Origin: Amoebidium appalachense
Lineage: Eukaryota; Ichthyosporea
DNA: 64,000 nucleotides
Direction: 5' to 3'
Assembly: GCA_963693365.1 (NCBI GenBank)
Contig: CAVNZM010000018.1
Coordinates: forward strand, 2,448,411-2,512,410
Shown: positions 1-51,722 of the stretch, one piece after another
Numbering within the stretch: the stretch's first letter is position 1
Layout of the letters: each line of letters starts with the position of its first letter
The notes under the pieces: generated by a model
Database searches by the model: none
The model's input: the letters and a program-made list of their open reading frames with translations, nothing else
What the model was told of the DNA's origin: nothing
Program-made: the position numbers and the translations under genes

Positions 1-124
1 CCCTCGTTCCCACTCTTTCCCATAGGAATTTCACACATCTCATCAAAAAATTAACAAATCCCCCCCCCCCCCCCCCCCCTCCCCCCCCTTCTTCTTCTCC
101 CCCCTCCCCCCCTGCCCCTCACAG

Positions 125-39384
<39,260 letters not shown>

Positions 39385-39766
39385 AAGGGAAATCTTTGTG
39401 GACTACTGCATATACCGGCGGTGCAGTCCGGACACACCTGTGGTGTCAGAGCAGTTTTTCTATGAAGTTGTGAGGTCCGACCCCAGGCTCAAGTGCTTTA
39501 CATTTCCGAACCGATCCATTACTAGCGAATGTGGTGACTGCATGGCCATCCGTGTGCGGGCCAAAACACGTCTGATCGAACGCATAGATGCGGGCTAAGC
39601 TGCAAGAGAAGATGCAGTATCACCGTGAACAGCACAGGTAACACCCCCCTCCCCCCTCCCCCCTCCCCCCCCCTTCCCCCCCCCCCCCCTCCCCCCCCCC
39701 CCCCGGGGGGGGAGCACATGAAATGACTTTCAAACCAACATACTATACTATATTGTCAGCCCCCCG

Positions 39767-39807
<41 letters not shown>

Positions 39808-40303
39808 TGCCCGCCCTTAAGCTTGGTGTCCTAACACCTCATCAAACCTATGCATACCTTTCACAGAATGCTTTTAGCAACCCCTAGTATATCATCACAG
39901 CTTCTTCATCTCATTGTTCCCCCTTCCCCCCCCTTCCCCCCCTCCCTCTTCCCCCTCCACCCCGTCAACAAAGAGCTACCAACAACAAAACCAAAGCCAC
40001 ACGTTAACAGCTAGATGAACGACTCAAGTTGGGTAGAGCCCGATAAATTACACACACACATCTCATTTGAAATTATTGTTCACCACAGAGCTGCCCGTGC
40101 ACACTACACCAGTTGCATCCGCAAAGCCCTCACCAACCCGTCAGAGGTGATGATGATTGAGTGTGATGCACAGGACAAGAAAAAGGTCATTGTCCCATCA
40201 CGTGTTTCTTCAGACAAGGAAGTACGTATCAACGGGCTACTGGGTCCCATCAACATGGGATGCACTCTATATGGCCGGACATCGTGTTTCTACATGGACG
40301 CAG
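39385..40303 (+). pseudogene. Transposase-like gene fragment, two exons, one frame break
   Basis: Exon 39385-39637 encodes REIFVDYCIYRRCSPDTP and, further on, FTFPNRSITSECGDCMAIR and EKMQYHREQHR. Exon 40089-40303 continues AARAHYTSCIRKALTNPSEV, MMIECDAQDKKK and GLLGPINMGCTLYG. The splice (CACAG|GTAACA to CACAG|AGCTGC) restores an Arg codon. The layout, a CxxC motif, a basic helix with RxxY, ANP-like residues, then a strand with one Asp, resembles a large family of uncharacterised transposase-like proteins in invertebrate genomes, as I recall them. One extra base near 39,590-39,600 breaks the first exon, and no continuation is seen after 40,303. I judge it a decayed mobile element, but a gene fragment is possible. 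Confidence 0.45.
39650..39830. repeat. Poly-C runs within the intron of the transposase-like fragment
   Basis: C runs at 39,650-39,704 and 39,767-39,807 flank a short unique segment. The rest of the intron to 40,088 shows nothing recognisable. Confidence 0.9.
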
Positions 40304-40309
40304 GTTTCT

Positions 40310-40699
40310 CCCCCCCCCCCCCCCCTCCTCCTCCTCATTTTTGGTGTTTTTTTTTTTAGAAAAAAAAAACCATACAACTGAACACCCCACCCCCCCCCCC
40401 CCCCTCCCCCCCCCCCCCCCCCCCCCCAACCCTACCCCCCCCCCCCCCCATCTGCCCCCACCCCATCCCTAGTCCCCCACCCCTACCCCCCTACACCCCC
40501 CCCTCCTGTTGCAGGCCAAAGTGTCGTCCAGGCAAAAGTGTTGTCATCGCTAATTTAAATACAGGTCGTCAAATTTGACTGATCTAGGGTGAATATCGGG
40601 CAGGCCAAAATGCACCCCCCCCCCCCCCCCCCCCCTACTACCCTGGGTGACAGGAGGGTCAGAGGGTTTGTATGTGGTGGGAGAAACACAGTGTGGGCG

Positions 40700-40730
<31 letters not shown>

Positions 40731-41010
40731 TATAAAAATAATCATTGTCGTAACCTTCCCCCCCCCCCCCCTACTATACCGGAAACAGGGAGGGAGTGCA
40801 GGGGGTGCAGGGGGGTCAGGGTGTGTATATATATGTGGTTGGAGAAACACAGCGTGTGCACGGACCTGCACGGTCTGGCCTAGATGGCAAAATTGTTCCT
40901 CCCCCCCCCCCCCCCCCCCCCCCCCCCTTCCCCCGGGAAACAGGGAGGGAGTACATGGGTGGTAAGGTTGCAAATGTAAGGTTTACACTGTATTTTATGG
41001 TGTGTGTGTG
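40310..41010. repeat. Poly-C/poly-G and imperfect tandem duplication, no gene
   Basis: Two diverged copies of a segment (GACAGGAGGGTCAGAGGG, GGGAGAAACACAGTGTGG at 40,649-40,700; AACAGGGAGGGAGTGCAG, GGAGAAACACAGCGTGTG at 40,787-40,862), each followed by a C or G run, and a third partial copy at 40,938-40,960. Confidence 0.75.
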
Positions 41011-42301
41011 TCATTCCACATGGCCCTTCATTGGCTTTCCTGTGACAGATTTGGTCACCTCCGTTTTGGACTTTTTCTGCGTGTGTGCATCCTCGTCCCT
41101 TACTTCCCCATTCCGTTTGCCGTCACCAGCTTCCTTAGTTGGGTCTGACGGGGATGTAATGGGCATATGCACATGCAGGGCCATGGCATCCAACATGTCA
41201 TGCGCAGCTGCAGCTGATGCATTCTCCTCTCCGGTCTCTTGTGTGTCTGGGGGGGCCTGGCCAACAGGGACATCCCGTGTTCCCTCCACCAACACAACAC
41301 ACGACTCCACCTTGGGCATCCCAGCAATGGCAGCGCGAGCGGCCCTGTTGAAGAACTCCTTGGTGGTTTGGTCCCAGACTGGAAAGCAAAACAAAGTTAG
41401 TGTCATGGGTGAAGCACATATGCTAGCTCAGCAGTCTCGTAGCAGCGCACACGTGGTTTGTACACACCTGTGTACGTGTGTGTGTGTTGGGGGGGGGGGG
41501 GGGGGGGGAGGGGGAGGAGAGGGAGATGGGGGAGGGGAGGGGGGTAGAGTGTGTGGGGGTGGGGGGAGGAGGGGGGAGAGTGTGTTATAGATTACGAAAT
41601 AGGCATTCGTGACGGACAACCTGATGGAGAGTGGAAAGCACACAGAAACTATCCATGATGAGCAAAGCCCATGATGGAGGGGGAAGGGGGGAGAGGGGAA
41701 GACGGGATGTGTGTGGGGGGGAGGCGGGGGGAGTGAAGGGGAGGGGAGGAGGGGGGCGAAGGTATGATAGGGGAGGATGTATGTGTTTGGGCGGGGGGTG
41801 GGTTGGTGGGAGGTGGGGGTTGGGGGGGGTGGGGGGAGGGGGGGGGGGGGGGGGGGGGGGGGGGAGTGTGTGTATGTGTGTATGTATGTGTGTTTGTGTG
41901 CGTGTGTGTGAGTGTGCGGTGTGTGTGTGTGTGTGTGTGTGTGCGTGTGTGCGTATGGTGTGTGTGTGTGGGGAGGGGAAGGGGGCGGGAGAAGGGGGAT
42001 GGGCAGGTGGGGAGATGGGTGGGCGGGTGTGTGTATGTGTATCTTGGTGTCTGTGTGTGGTGGGTTGATAGGTGTGACGTGTGCGACATTCGTTGTGTGT
42101 GGTTGGGCGAGTATGTGCATAACTGCCTGTAGGCATATGCCACGCATGTCGCAAACATGGCTGTGTCTCCAGCAGAGGGCGAGGGAGGGAAGGGGGAGGG
42201 TGGCCATACAAGTGCAAGGGAAGGATGGAGCAGAAAGACTTATCAACTGTATGTCGGGGGGAATCGGGGGTGTAGCCGGGGGGAGGAGGTTGAAATGGAA
42301 C

Positions 42302-42345
<44 letters not shown>

Positions 42346-42946
42346 CCTGAGGGTTGATAAATACCTGTGGCCATGATGTACTGCTGATTAGGGGACATCT
42401 TTATCCTGGTGGCTGCACAGGGGAAGTCAAAGTCCTGCAGCAGCTGGATGCGCTGCAATCGCAGAGCGGAAACACATGTGAGCAGATGTGACACGCAGAG
42501 ATGCGCTTTTATGAGGTCTAAGCAGAACGTCTCGTTCCTTCCTCATGTTTTGAACAGTCCCGATGCAAATTGTCAGCCCCCCCCTCCCTCTCTCCCCCCT
42601 GCCCCTCCCCCCCTCCCCTCCCCCCCACACACGAAAAAAAGGGGGAGGGGGGAAGAGGTGGGGGGGAAGGTTGATTAATGCAACTCTTTTCTAAGAACTA
42701 CAAAAAGGTCATAGTTTCCCCACCGTGGAGTCTAGCCCCTCTTCCTCTTCAACCGTATCATGCCCTACCTCTCAGAATTTCCCAGCATCTCTCCGTTCTT
42801 GTCCTACCGTGCCTTCTTTTTTGAGATCTCCTCCCGCTTCCCTTCCCTCAACTCCACCTGCCCGCCCTCTTCACCCAACTCTAGTGGCCCTTTCAGCACT
42901 GCATAAGCTTACGCAACGGCTATTTGGCTTTGGCACATCCTAGCAA

Positions 42947-42983
<37 letters not shown>

Positions 42984-43363
42984 ACCACCACCACCACCAC
43001 CACCACCACCACCACCACACAAACACACACACGACCACTCGGGCCGGCCGACCCGACCAGCCACCCGCTCCCTCTTCGGTTCACCATACTCTAATTCACT
43101 CGGCCCAAAGACCAGTTACCCACTCCCCTCAATACCCATTCTGTCTACCGTAATCTAAAACATCTGTCTATATTGACCGACTCTATATCCATGTTTCGAC
43201 GAAGAATCTTTGAAGGAAAAACATGAAGCTGAAACCATACCTGACGGAGTTCTGAGTCATTCTGCAGCAGCCTGCGCTTCTGCCTGTCAGACAGCCAGTT
43301 TGGTAAAGTCTTCCCTGTGCTGACATTGTAGATCTTCACGTCGTTAACACTCGTGAACTTCAT
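41011..43363 (-). CDS. NOL10/Enp2-like N-terminus joined to an unrelated short C-terminus
   Basis: Exon 1 (43363-43241) encodes MKFTSVNDVKIYNVSTGKTL and PNWLSDRQKRRLL; exon 2 (42452-42365) encodes RIQLLQDFDFPCAATRIKM and NQQYIMATG. Together they match the start of NOL10/Enp2, a WD-repeat protein of the nucleolar small-subunit processome needed for 18S rRNA maturation. I chose the Met at 43363, not 43381, because it aligns with the family start. Exon 3 (41378-41011) joins in phase (G|TC) but encodes WDQTTKEFFNRAARAAIAGM, an Ala/Glu/Ser-rich stretch and a basic end, with no WD repeats, stopping after 121 codons. The roughly 600-residue remainder of NOL10 is not found. Either exon 3 is a different or chimeric end, the locus is rearranged, or missing exons lie in the G-rich intron. 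The NOL10 assignment is firm for exons 1-2 only. Confidence 0.6.
41485..42345. repeat. G-rich and GT-rich intron of the NOL10-like gene
   Basis: Runs of G with GA and GT interruptions (41,485-41,880), TG-rich sequence to about 42,060, unique sequence to 42,290 and a G40 run at 42,304-42,343. In the sense of the minus-strand gene these are C-rich, like the TPR introns. No WD-repeat coding exon was found here on the minus strand. Confidence 0.85.
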
Positions 43364-43965
43364 GTTTGCGGAATCACACACGGTATACCGCTGACTAAAA
43401 TTGTTCGCGGAAATGTTCTAGTGGATTCTGGAAAACATCTAAAACCACAAGGAGCCTTATACAGAGCCAGAGTTAATGATTTGTAACGCCCAGGTAGATT
43501 TGTCTTGCCAAAAAAATAATGGAACGAACTCTAGTAGCCTTCTGTCCACTCGTTATGTAGGTACCAGAAGCCCTCCCACTTTCCTTCACACCACATGAAA
43601 ATCTCTTCGTCCTCATTTACTTAGCGGAGGCTAAAGTGAAAGCTTAAAACCTTCCGAGCTGTATAGCTTGCCTCAAAACTCCGGAGATTAGCCCCGGAAA
43701 CTATTCTCTCCCCCTACTGAAACACACAGAGTCGTCTCCTGCAAGTCTGCCGTCTCAGTAATGCACGTGGACTCTTGGGCACAGAGGAAAGCAATGTGTG
43801 CGCCTATAGGTGATCACTGATTGGCTATACCCGCATCAATGACGTCACGAACCCGCCAAATCCCCCCCTCATCCCCCCTCCCCCCCCCCCCCCCCCGGCC
43901 TTTCCCCCCACAAGTCCATGTGTTGCCACCCGCCCCTTCCCCCCAATCCCCCGCGCCCACCTCCT

Positions 43966-44010
<45 letters not shown>

Positions 44011-44273
44011 CCTCGCCCCCTCCCTTCTGCCCCCCGGGGGCCCCGTGGAAATACCCAAGGCCGTGACCGTGAACACAAGAACACAAACGTCACGTGTCAC
44101 ACATACACACAGTCACACACACAAACACGTACGTACGCATACACACGTACACACACACAACGCATGCACGCGCGCACACACGCACACACGCACCGTCACA
44201 CACACACACGTGCAGGTGTCACACGCACACGCACACACACATTTATATACTCGCACATACCCACGCCTCACTG

Positions 44274-44345
<72 letters not shown>

Positions 44346-44361
44346 AGAAGAAGACACACAC

Positions 44362-44394
<33 letters not shown>

Positions 44395-45061
44395 CATATA
44401 AGGCTGTGAGCTCCATCTGGGTTCGTTCGAGTTCTCCGGCTTCAGACGTTTACAATTCAATAGTATGTGATTTTAGGATTTTTAATCGCGACGACACTAA
44501 AAAGAAGGAGAAATTGAATATGGCACGGTCACTTATTCATGTAAGCCTCATGATAATAACCATCACGTTTCCAATAGATGTTATGGTGTTGTTTTTCTTG
44601 TTTGCAGTAGGCTGTGAGTTTTTTAGGTTTTATAACCTTGTTGACCTAAATACCATTCAGTGCGAATGCGCATGCATATGCTGATTGCGATTGAGGAACA
44701 AAAAAAAAACAAAAAAAAACGGAGTTCGATTTTGAAAGAAATGGGGGGCAATTGGCTGGTCCGGAGGCCTGGGTGAGGGCTGGATCATGTCCTTTAAGAG
44801 TCAGTTTCATAGCGCTAATACGGAATAAGAAATGAAGTGAAAGTTTTTATAGGGCAGGGGCCGGGGGGGGGGGGGGGGGGGGGGGGGAGGGGAGGGAGAG
44901 GGGGGGGAGGGGGGGGGAGGGTGGTGGCCGATATCCGGAAATCTACTACGTAACCGCAAAGCATTCGATTCGGCGCACGTGAGTCACATGTGCATCACAC
45001 GTAAGTTACCATCACGGAAAAGAGAAAAAGAATGGGCTAAACGTGGGTGTGGGAATGGGCT

Positions 45062-45132
<71 letters not shown>

Positions 45133-45134
45133 AC

Positions 45135-45183
<49 letters not shown>

Positions 45184-45210
45184 ACATTTTTTTGTTTGTT
45201 TTTGCGGTCT

Positions 45211-45241
<31 letters not shown>

Positions 45242-45321
45242 GGGGGGGAGGGGGGGGGGGGGGCAGGCATGATGCAGCACATACTATAAGGCCACATGTG
45301 TACAGATATCATTAAAGTTAC
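43364..45321. other. Intergenic: upstream of the NOL10-like gene, low complexity
   Basis: About 43,364-43,860 is unique and probably holds the promoter of the minus-strand NOL10-like gene; I see no clear TATA box. Then come C runs (43,880-44,010), CA/ACGT-rich sequence to 44,260, C32/A33 (44,276-44,343), unique AT-rich sequence to 44,860, a G run, and (TG)n at 45,066-45,180. Confidence 0.6.
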
Positions 45322-45404
45322 TTGCACAAACCGAGCAAGGAGTGCAGCAAAACCCTTGCCTGATCGATAGGACTCGAATATCCCATGTGCCACCCCGGTT
45401 TGAG
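45322..45404 (-). CDS. Possible internal exon, unidentified
   Basis: An 83-nt segment with acceptor TTCATAG|CT and donor CAA|GTAACT encodes AQTGVAHGIFESYRSGKGFA and ALLARFVQ. It enters in phase 1 and leaves in phase 0. The peptide looks like real protein sequence, but I do not recognise it and cannot connect neighbouring exons; an open stretch at 45,727-45,785 (QAAAGCAVGTVQTHL) may belong to the same gene but its phase does not fit. Confidence 0.35.
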
Positions 45405-45442
45405 CTATGAACGGGTTTGGCCACGTCATTATCCCCCCCTCC

Positions 45443-45473
<31 letters not shown>

Positions 45474-45475
45474 CC

Positions 45476-45508
<33 letters not shown>

Positions 45509-46182
45509 ACCCCGAGTTCCCAATACACACACACCCTGCAGCCGCTCCCGCCCTTGGGCCCTCCGGCCTCTCTTAAGCTTCAGATACCATACCACCAAAA
45601 AAAGGGAAAGAAGAAATAAAAGAAAGGGAAAGAAAAAAAAAGGGAACGAATAACGAAAAGAAAGGAGAGAAAAAAAAAACCCAAAAAAAAAAAAAAACTC
45701 GAGCCCCTAAAAACATCAAAACACACCCCCCTAGGTGGGTCTGGACCGTTCCCACGGCACAACCAGCAGCAGCCTGAGTATACATAGGCGCATTAACACA
45801 TGGCGAGTGTTCAGAGTATTACAACACATAATATTTTGGTATGTACAGAGAAGCCACCGCCCTGATGATGCAATAATGTCTGTATGCAAAGCAAGTACTA
45901 ATTTATTCTGAGTAGTACTACCACCATTACGTAAGACTATGATGTGGAAGTATGATCATACTGAGGAGTGCGTGTCCGACAATTTCAAATGATTCGAACG
46001 TTAAGGCGTTTACCTTACGGCGAGGATGAGCATAAGAATTCAAGCGACATACATCTTGAATGGTTATGCATGGTTAGCAGGGAATTGGTAAGTCAATCTT
46101 GAGGGGCTGTGTACCTATATATATAGCTATCCATCCATCGCTCCCTCCCTCCCTCCCTCCTCCTCTCCCTCCTCTTTTGTGT

Positions 46183-46229
<47 letters not shown>

Positions 46230-46415
46230 AATCTTTTGGATATCGGAGTCACAAACATTTCATGCGCATGGCATTGCATGCTCAGCCTTGTGTGTATCTT
46301 AAGCCCGGAAGATGTGCACGTGCCTGTGTTGCGGGTGACATCATGAGCGCACGTGTGTACGTGCATGTACTTGTGTGTGCGTGCGTGCGGGCATATGCTT
46401 GTGTGTGCATGTGTT

Positions 46416-46485
<70 letters not shown>

Positions 46486-46573
46486 CGTGCGCGCGCGCAG
46501 TCACCGTGTGTGCATGAGTGCGTGTGCGTGTGCGTTTGTGTTTGAGTGTATGCACATGTGTCTGTGTGTGCAC

Positions 46574-46630
<57 letters not shown>

Positions 46631-47614
46631 GGTGCAATATTTGTACATGGCATGGATACAGTAGGAACATTTTACTGCTGACTCATCAAAATGAATGCTG
46701 TAACACAATCTCAATTTTTTTGTATGGACCAATTATCTGCGCGTGATCGCACTCAAGTTAGCCAAAAAAGAAATTTAAACGGGATGTTTTGGCACGCAAC
46801 TTTTTTTTCAACGATTTAACAAAAATGTAGGAATATGGCATGCATCAGGAATGACCCCCCTCCTCCTATCCTCCTCCACCCCCTCCCCTCACCATTTTTT
46901 TTAACGGTTTTTTTTTCTTTTTCGCGCCCTCTCCATGTTTTGTAGTGGGTTTTAACCTAGCCTGAATAAAAAGACCTTGGCAGCTGGGTACAAAAATGCC
47001 ACGGATTCGAATTTTCATGCTCCCGGCCACGGATTAGCTCTAGCAGATTTATATTTAAGTTTTCGATCACCCAGCGTGCTTAAGCAGGCTACCTGGGCAT
47101 TCCACTAAAAGCGCCCTTACATTGCATCGACATCGTCGATATCATCAAGTTTAGCAACATATGCATTCTAATGTTCATTTACACATCACTCATCATAAAC
47201 TACGTCACAGTGTTTCACAACACTCCATTATAAGAGCACATAATTGATGAAACTACTTAATGTGATAATTACACAATCTGTGCACTTTCCTGTGCCAGCC
47301 CTAGTACTAAGTAATATCTTGTCGCGATTGAAAATATTGCGGATCGCATGAAAGCTACAATCACATGACGAAACTATGTACATTCTTTCGACCACATGCA
47401 ACATACTCTAGTGATAGGTATTGATTCAAATCAATATAATGAATGCCTCTTCAGATTCCAGCCAACAGCCCTGTATATCTATAGGAATCCAAAAATCATA
47501 AAAGGTTCACCTGAAACCACTGAAAGAATACACAGTCCTTATCACGCCCGTCTCAGGTTACAACGTACCCTTCGAACCTGACTAACATTCTCTCCAATGG
47601 TATTCGAAACCCCC

Positions 47615-47649
<35 letters not shown>

Positions 47650-47932
47650 TACACACACACCCGCCCATCCACCCACAGAAAAAAAACAAAAAAACAAAAA
47701 AAAAAACCTCAAACCTTGAAACGATATTAAGATGTAGAATAGTGTATGCGATTAACTATACCGTTCCTTGCATTTTCCATTTTCTTGCCTATAATGCTCT
47801 GCAAAAAGAAACTACTCATGTGTGCACACCCAGCTGGCCCAGGCATACGTGCACATAAACACTGGAAAGGGTATGCAGAATGCTAACTCAAAAAGACGAC
47901 CCCCACCCCTCCCCACCCCCTCCCTTCGGGGC

Positions 47933-47968
<36 letters not shown>

Positions 47969-48157
47969 AAAGAAGGACAGAAAGAGGAAGGAAAAAGGAA
48001 ACAGGCAGGGGAGTAAGGCCTAAAAAGAGTGTATAACTGCGAATCCCGCCCGCGGGCGCCCGCGCGTGTGTATATATCAGTTGGGAGGGAGGGAGAGGCG
48101 CTGGGGGGGAGGGGGGAGGGGGAAGGGGGAAGGGGGGGGGGGGGGGGGATCAAGCAA
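45405..48157. other. Gene-poor interval with simple repeats
   Basis: C runs (45,435-45,510), A-rich 45,597-45,700, unique sequence 45,790-46,130, G run 46,199-46,228, (TG)n 46,418-46,480 and 46,575-46,628, AT-rich unique sequence 46,640-47,600, C run 47,612-47,650, A-rich 47,680-47,706 and 47,934-47,970. I see no supported gene or RNA. Confidence 0.55.
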
Positions 48158-49032
48158 CTATCCAGGGACTGATATGACCTCGTGCCTCACGTCCCCTGTT
48201 CCTCCCTTCCACATCACCTGCACGTTTGCGTACACATACGGCGGAAGAGACTTGGCAGGTGTGTTGGCTACGATAGAGACTTGCTCCCTCAGAAGTGTCT
48301 CCGTTTCTTTAGTTAGCTTTAGATCCTCTGTACGTGTGTTCCATGAGAGGGGGGGGGGGGGGGGGAGTGGGGGGAGGGAGGGGAGGAGGAAGAAGGGGGG
48401 TTAGGATGTGTTCAGGAGTACGAAACACATATTCCTTTAGGTATATGAAGCAGTGATAATGTGTGTGTGTGTGTGTGCAAAGGCTACCTGTGCGTACGTA
48501 AGTACACGTTTAAATATGCAAGCACTGTATGTGTGTGTGCTAGTTGTCCTCACGTTGTTCATCGTTATTTCCTGCATTGATTTACGGTTACACATTTTGT
48601 TTTTTGGTTGCCTTTTGTTTGCTTACTTTGCCGCTTTCCCAATTCCGTTTCAGAGTCCCAACCCCTCCAGCAACCCTTCAAGAACAACTATACATCGTGT
48701 GACCGCAGCCTGTTCAGATGATAAATCCCCCCCCCCCCCAAAAAAAAAACAAACAAAAAAAACAAAAAACAAAAGAAAAACAAAAAAAACAAACAAAAAA
48801 ACAACAGCAAAAAAAAAACTTCCCATCTCAACCCCCGCCTCTTTTGAAAGCTCCCCCCCCCCCCCCCCCCCCACACACACACACAAACACACACTCACAC
48901 ACACAGAACGAAATTTTGAAAAGATGAAAAGACAAGGGAAAAAACAAGAAGGAGGAAAGTAAGAAAGAAAGAATTACAGAAAAGTAAAAAAGAAAATACA
49001 ACGCAAACCCATAACCCATCATTCACTTCCAG

Positions 49033-49077
<45 letters not shown>

Positions 49078-49591
49078 CCCCCGGAGCGGCCTCCCTGCCT
49101 GGCCCCCCACCCTTTCTTTCTGAGGTGCTCTCCACCAATATACCCGCCACTAAAAATGAAGTGTTTGCCACGTTGACACACAGAAAATAATAGCCCCATG
49201 TAGAATCAGAATGATGCCCAACATAGGAGGCCACACGGTCTCCCGTCAAACCACCAAACTTTCACGCTAGCGGCTTTCTCCTCCTCCTCCCTTCCCCCCC
49301 CCCCCCCCCCCCTCCCCCCCCCCCCCTTCCCCCCCTCCTGTCCGGGGGTTCTCCTTCACTTCTATATTACTCAAACAACCACTCTACCACCACTACCCTT
49401 GGGATGTGTGCACAACGTGGCGCAATCATGGCCATGCTACTAACCTATACCACTCAGCCCCTTGTATAGTTCGTTGATCTTGTCAGGCGGCAGCTCAGCA
49501 ACAGTGAATGTGCTCTGAAGATCCGAGAGAGTCGTTTGCTTTAAGATGTACGCACCGGTGGAAAAAACACAGTCTGCAACACGGCTAGAGA
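48158..49591 (-). CDS. Unidentified gene, last exons (three candidates)
   Basis: The last exon (48327-48158) has a good acceptor (C-rich tract then CGTACAG) and encodes DLKLTKETETLLREQVSIVA and SLPPYVYANVQVMWKGG, ending in TAG. The preceding candidate ends at 49111 with donor AAGG|GTGGGG (phase 1, matching) and reads RVASYVGHHSDSTWGYYFLC and NTSFLVAGILVESTSER; its start is unclear. A third ends at 49451 with donor AGTG|GTATAG and reads ILKQTTLSDLQSTFTVAELP and PDKINELYKGLSG; its start lies between about 49,540 and 49,650. The phase agreement favours one minus-strand gene, but the opposite strand is also partly open at the middle exon. I do not recognise the product. Confidence 0.4.
48340..49080. 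other. Intron-like interval with G, A and C runs
   Basis: G run 48,350-48,365, unique sequence 48,410-48,720, A-rich 48,740-48,822, C/CA at 48,851-48,905 and a C45 run at 49,033-49,076. No coding exon supported. Confidence 0.5.
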
Positions 49592-49659
49592 CCGTGAAAC
49601 GGGCTGCAACTGGGGCAGCCCCTGAGAGACGCAACCAGAACTGTAGAGCCATCTATGGT

Positions 49660-51060
49660 TCTTTCGAAGTTTCACATACAAAGGGCAGTTTGAAGAACAT
49701 TGCAGAGTTAACGAGATGTTATCAATATCACCGTGGAAAAAAATATTTGTGTTAAGGCGTGCTGACAGCCAAAAGTCCTGTCGTTTTTTTCTTTTTCTTT
49801 TTTCAACCTCGTTCTTCAATTTCAGACGAGTTTTCATATTCCTCATTCCTGGCGAATACGCTCAACTCTGGCCATCGGGTGAAAGAGTACCCAAATCCCG
49901 GTGCAAACTTTTTTTTAGAACTACTATGGAGCTCCTTACGGTACCAAGGGCTTCACTTCAATCTCCATCCTTGCTCGCACCTACATAACATTTTGTACTA
50001 GCATCTGCAATTACTATGATCTCTATTTATCATTATCATGCATCAAGGTCGAGACACTTGGACAAATCTTGCCCAAGGCTTCGGTGTTCGGACTCACTTG
50101 GCTCACAGTTTTCACTCGATATTTTCACAGAGCAACTAATATGAACGTTAGAACTAAAGAGGTGGAGACATGTTGTCGCTACACTATATCTGAAGAATAG
50201 GGAATATATGGTGGCGGAAAACAATAAAAAGAGCCGCCGTGGCTATCGCCATGCAGCTTTCTTCTATCTGGTTAGGCCATAAGGGTTATATAACCTAACG
50301 AAAAAAAATAAGAGAAATTATTCAAACGGATTGAAACGAGGATCCTCTCAAAACACCTAACACTAGCCAATCAAAAACGGTTATTCTTCTTAACCCATCT
50401 TTTGTCCCACAATCAAGCATCCACAAATTGATTCTCTGATAAAACCAATTACTTGACAGATCGGAGTAAGGGTGAACCCCCTTCAAAACGAACAAATCTT
50501 TCGCCTTTTACTAAAGATTTCCGTGGTGGGGGTTTTCAAGCCCACTTCACAAATTTGTTGTGGCCATACCCCGTATGGCTTCCCTTCAATTGTCGCTGAA
50601 ACCAAAATCTGCTCACCCCTGACTTCACAACTCCCTCATTGTCCACATTAGCGAAAGCATATCGATTTCGCTCAGCACGGGCTTTGAAATTCTCGCACCT
50701 CGTCGTCTTTCCCGCTGCAAGGCTTCACCTCTATGCGTGCTTCAGCCCAGTCGGTTCCACGATATGTCCCCACCTGATTCAGCCATGGGTATCGATGCCA
50801 ACTCAGCCTGAGAGTCTGACGTGCATGACTTCCAGTTTCAAAGTTGCGCAATTGCAATCGCCAAGTTGTGCAGGTGCAGCCCTTAAGGATACGGACCACA
50901 TTTTTTTTTAATGTATACTGTCTGTAAGCAGTTCACGATATCCACGATATCCTAACCACCATTTGGTACATTCATTTAGGTTATCAAGGGCTCGTGTCAG
51001 CATTTCCAACATCATCCCGTCACTTCCCCACTTTATTAGAACTTCTTTTCGTTACTCAAG
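49660..51060. other. Unique sequence with no supported gene
   Basis: Mostly non-repetitive. Open frames at 50,639-50,908 (plus) and 50,672-50,899 (minus) overlap each other and show no domain or splice context. I see no tRNA, rRNA or repeat family here. Confidence 0.5.
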
Positions 51061-51385
51061 GCAAGCCTCAGGAATATGCAGAGGTAGAGATTAGACCGGA
51101 TGGCCTCGTATCTGTGATATCTGTTATGCAAGAAGTACCGCAGGTGTGCATACACACGTACTTTATTCACGTTCCCAGCAAAACCCTTTCGTGCTAATGC
51201 AAATATTAGTTGATTTCATAAAAGGTTCCAAAGGCACTGTACCCTGCCTGCCTTTCCTAAATACACTATATTCCATGTCAAAGCTGTGTACTTGACCACG
51301 CACGTGTCCATGTGCCAAGGAAAAGTGCACTAATTGCTGCATCATCTATATAGTTTCTCTCACCATGATCTGGAATACTACTATT

Positions 51386-51429
<44 letters not shown>

Positions 51430-51722
51430 AGAACAAAAAGCACACACAAGCAAACACACGGGTGCCACGTGCACACCACCACCATCAAACCACTGGGGAA
51501 AAAAAGGGGCTGGTATTTCCGAGGTTATGCACAATCCCCAAGCGTTGGATCCACCACGTGCAGGTGAGTCAATGTAGATAGGCACATTGCGCAAACCCAT
51601 TCATATCGAATTGCTAGCCTTGTCATGTGAAGTTTCAGACACATCCATGTATGGAACACTGAACCTCGTGCCGAGCTCCGGGCGTAGGGAAGGTGTCACA
51701 ATCTCAACTATCCATCTTCACG
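51061..51722 (+). CDS. Possible three-exon fragment of an unidentified gene
   Basis: Three segments fit together in phase: 51061-51143 (GKPQEYAEVEIRPDGLVSVI, SVMQEVPQ), 51524-51563 (VMHNPQALDPPRA) and 51639-51722 (TSMYGTLNLVPSSGRREGVT, ISTIHLH), with donors CAG|GTGTGC, GCAG|GTGAGT and CACG|GTGAGA and a C40 run at 51,388-51,427 in the first intron. I recognise no family and find no start or end. The minus strand is also open across 51,640-51,820, so this is tentative. Confidence 0.3.

Noticed and set aside
45360-45440. Possible tRNA T-arm (minus-strand ATTCGAGTCC)
   Set aside because: No cloverleaf could be assembled; the segment fits better as a small exon.
50500-50910. Possible rRNA or rRNA-derived insertion
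   Set aside because: I could not match any conserved rRNA core word, and overlapping frames on both strands are uninformative.
50994-51197. Minus-strand exon opposite 51,061-51,143
   Set aside because: No usable acceptor on the minus strand; the plus strand links in phase to two further segments.
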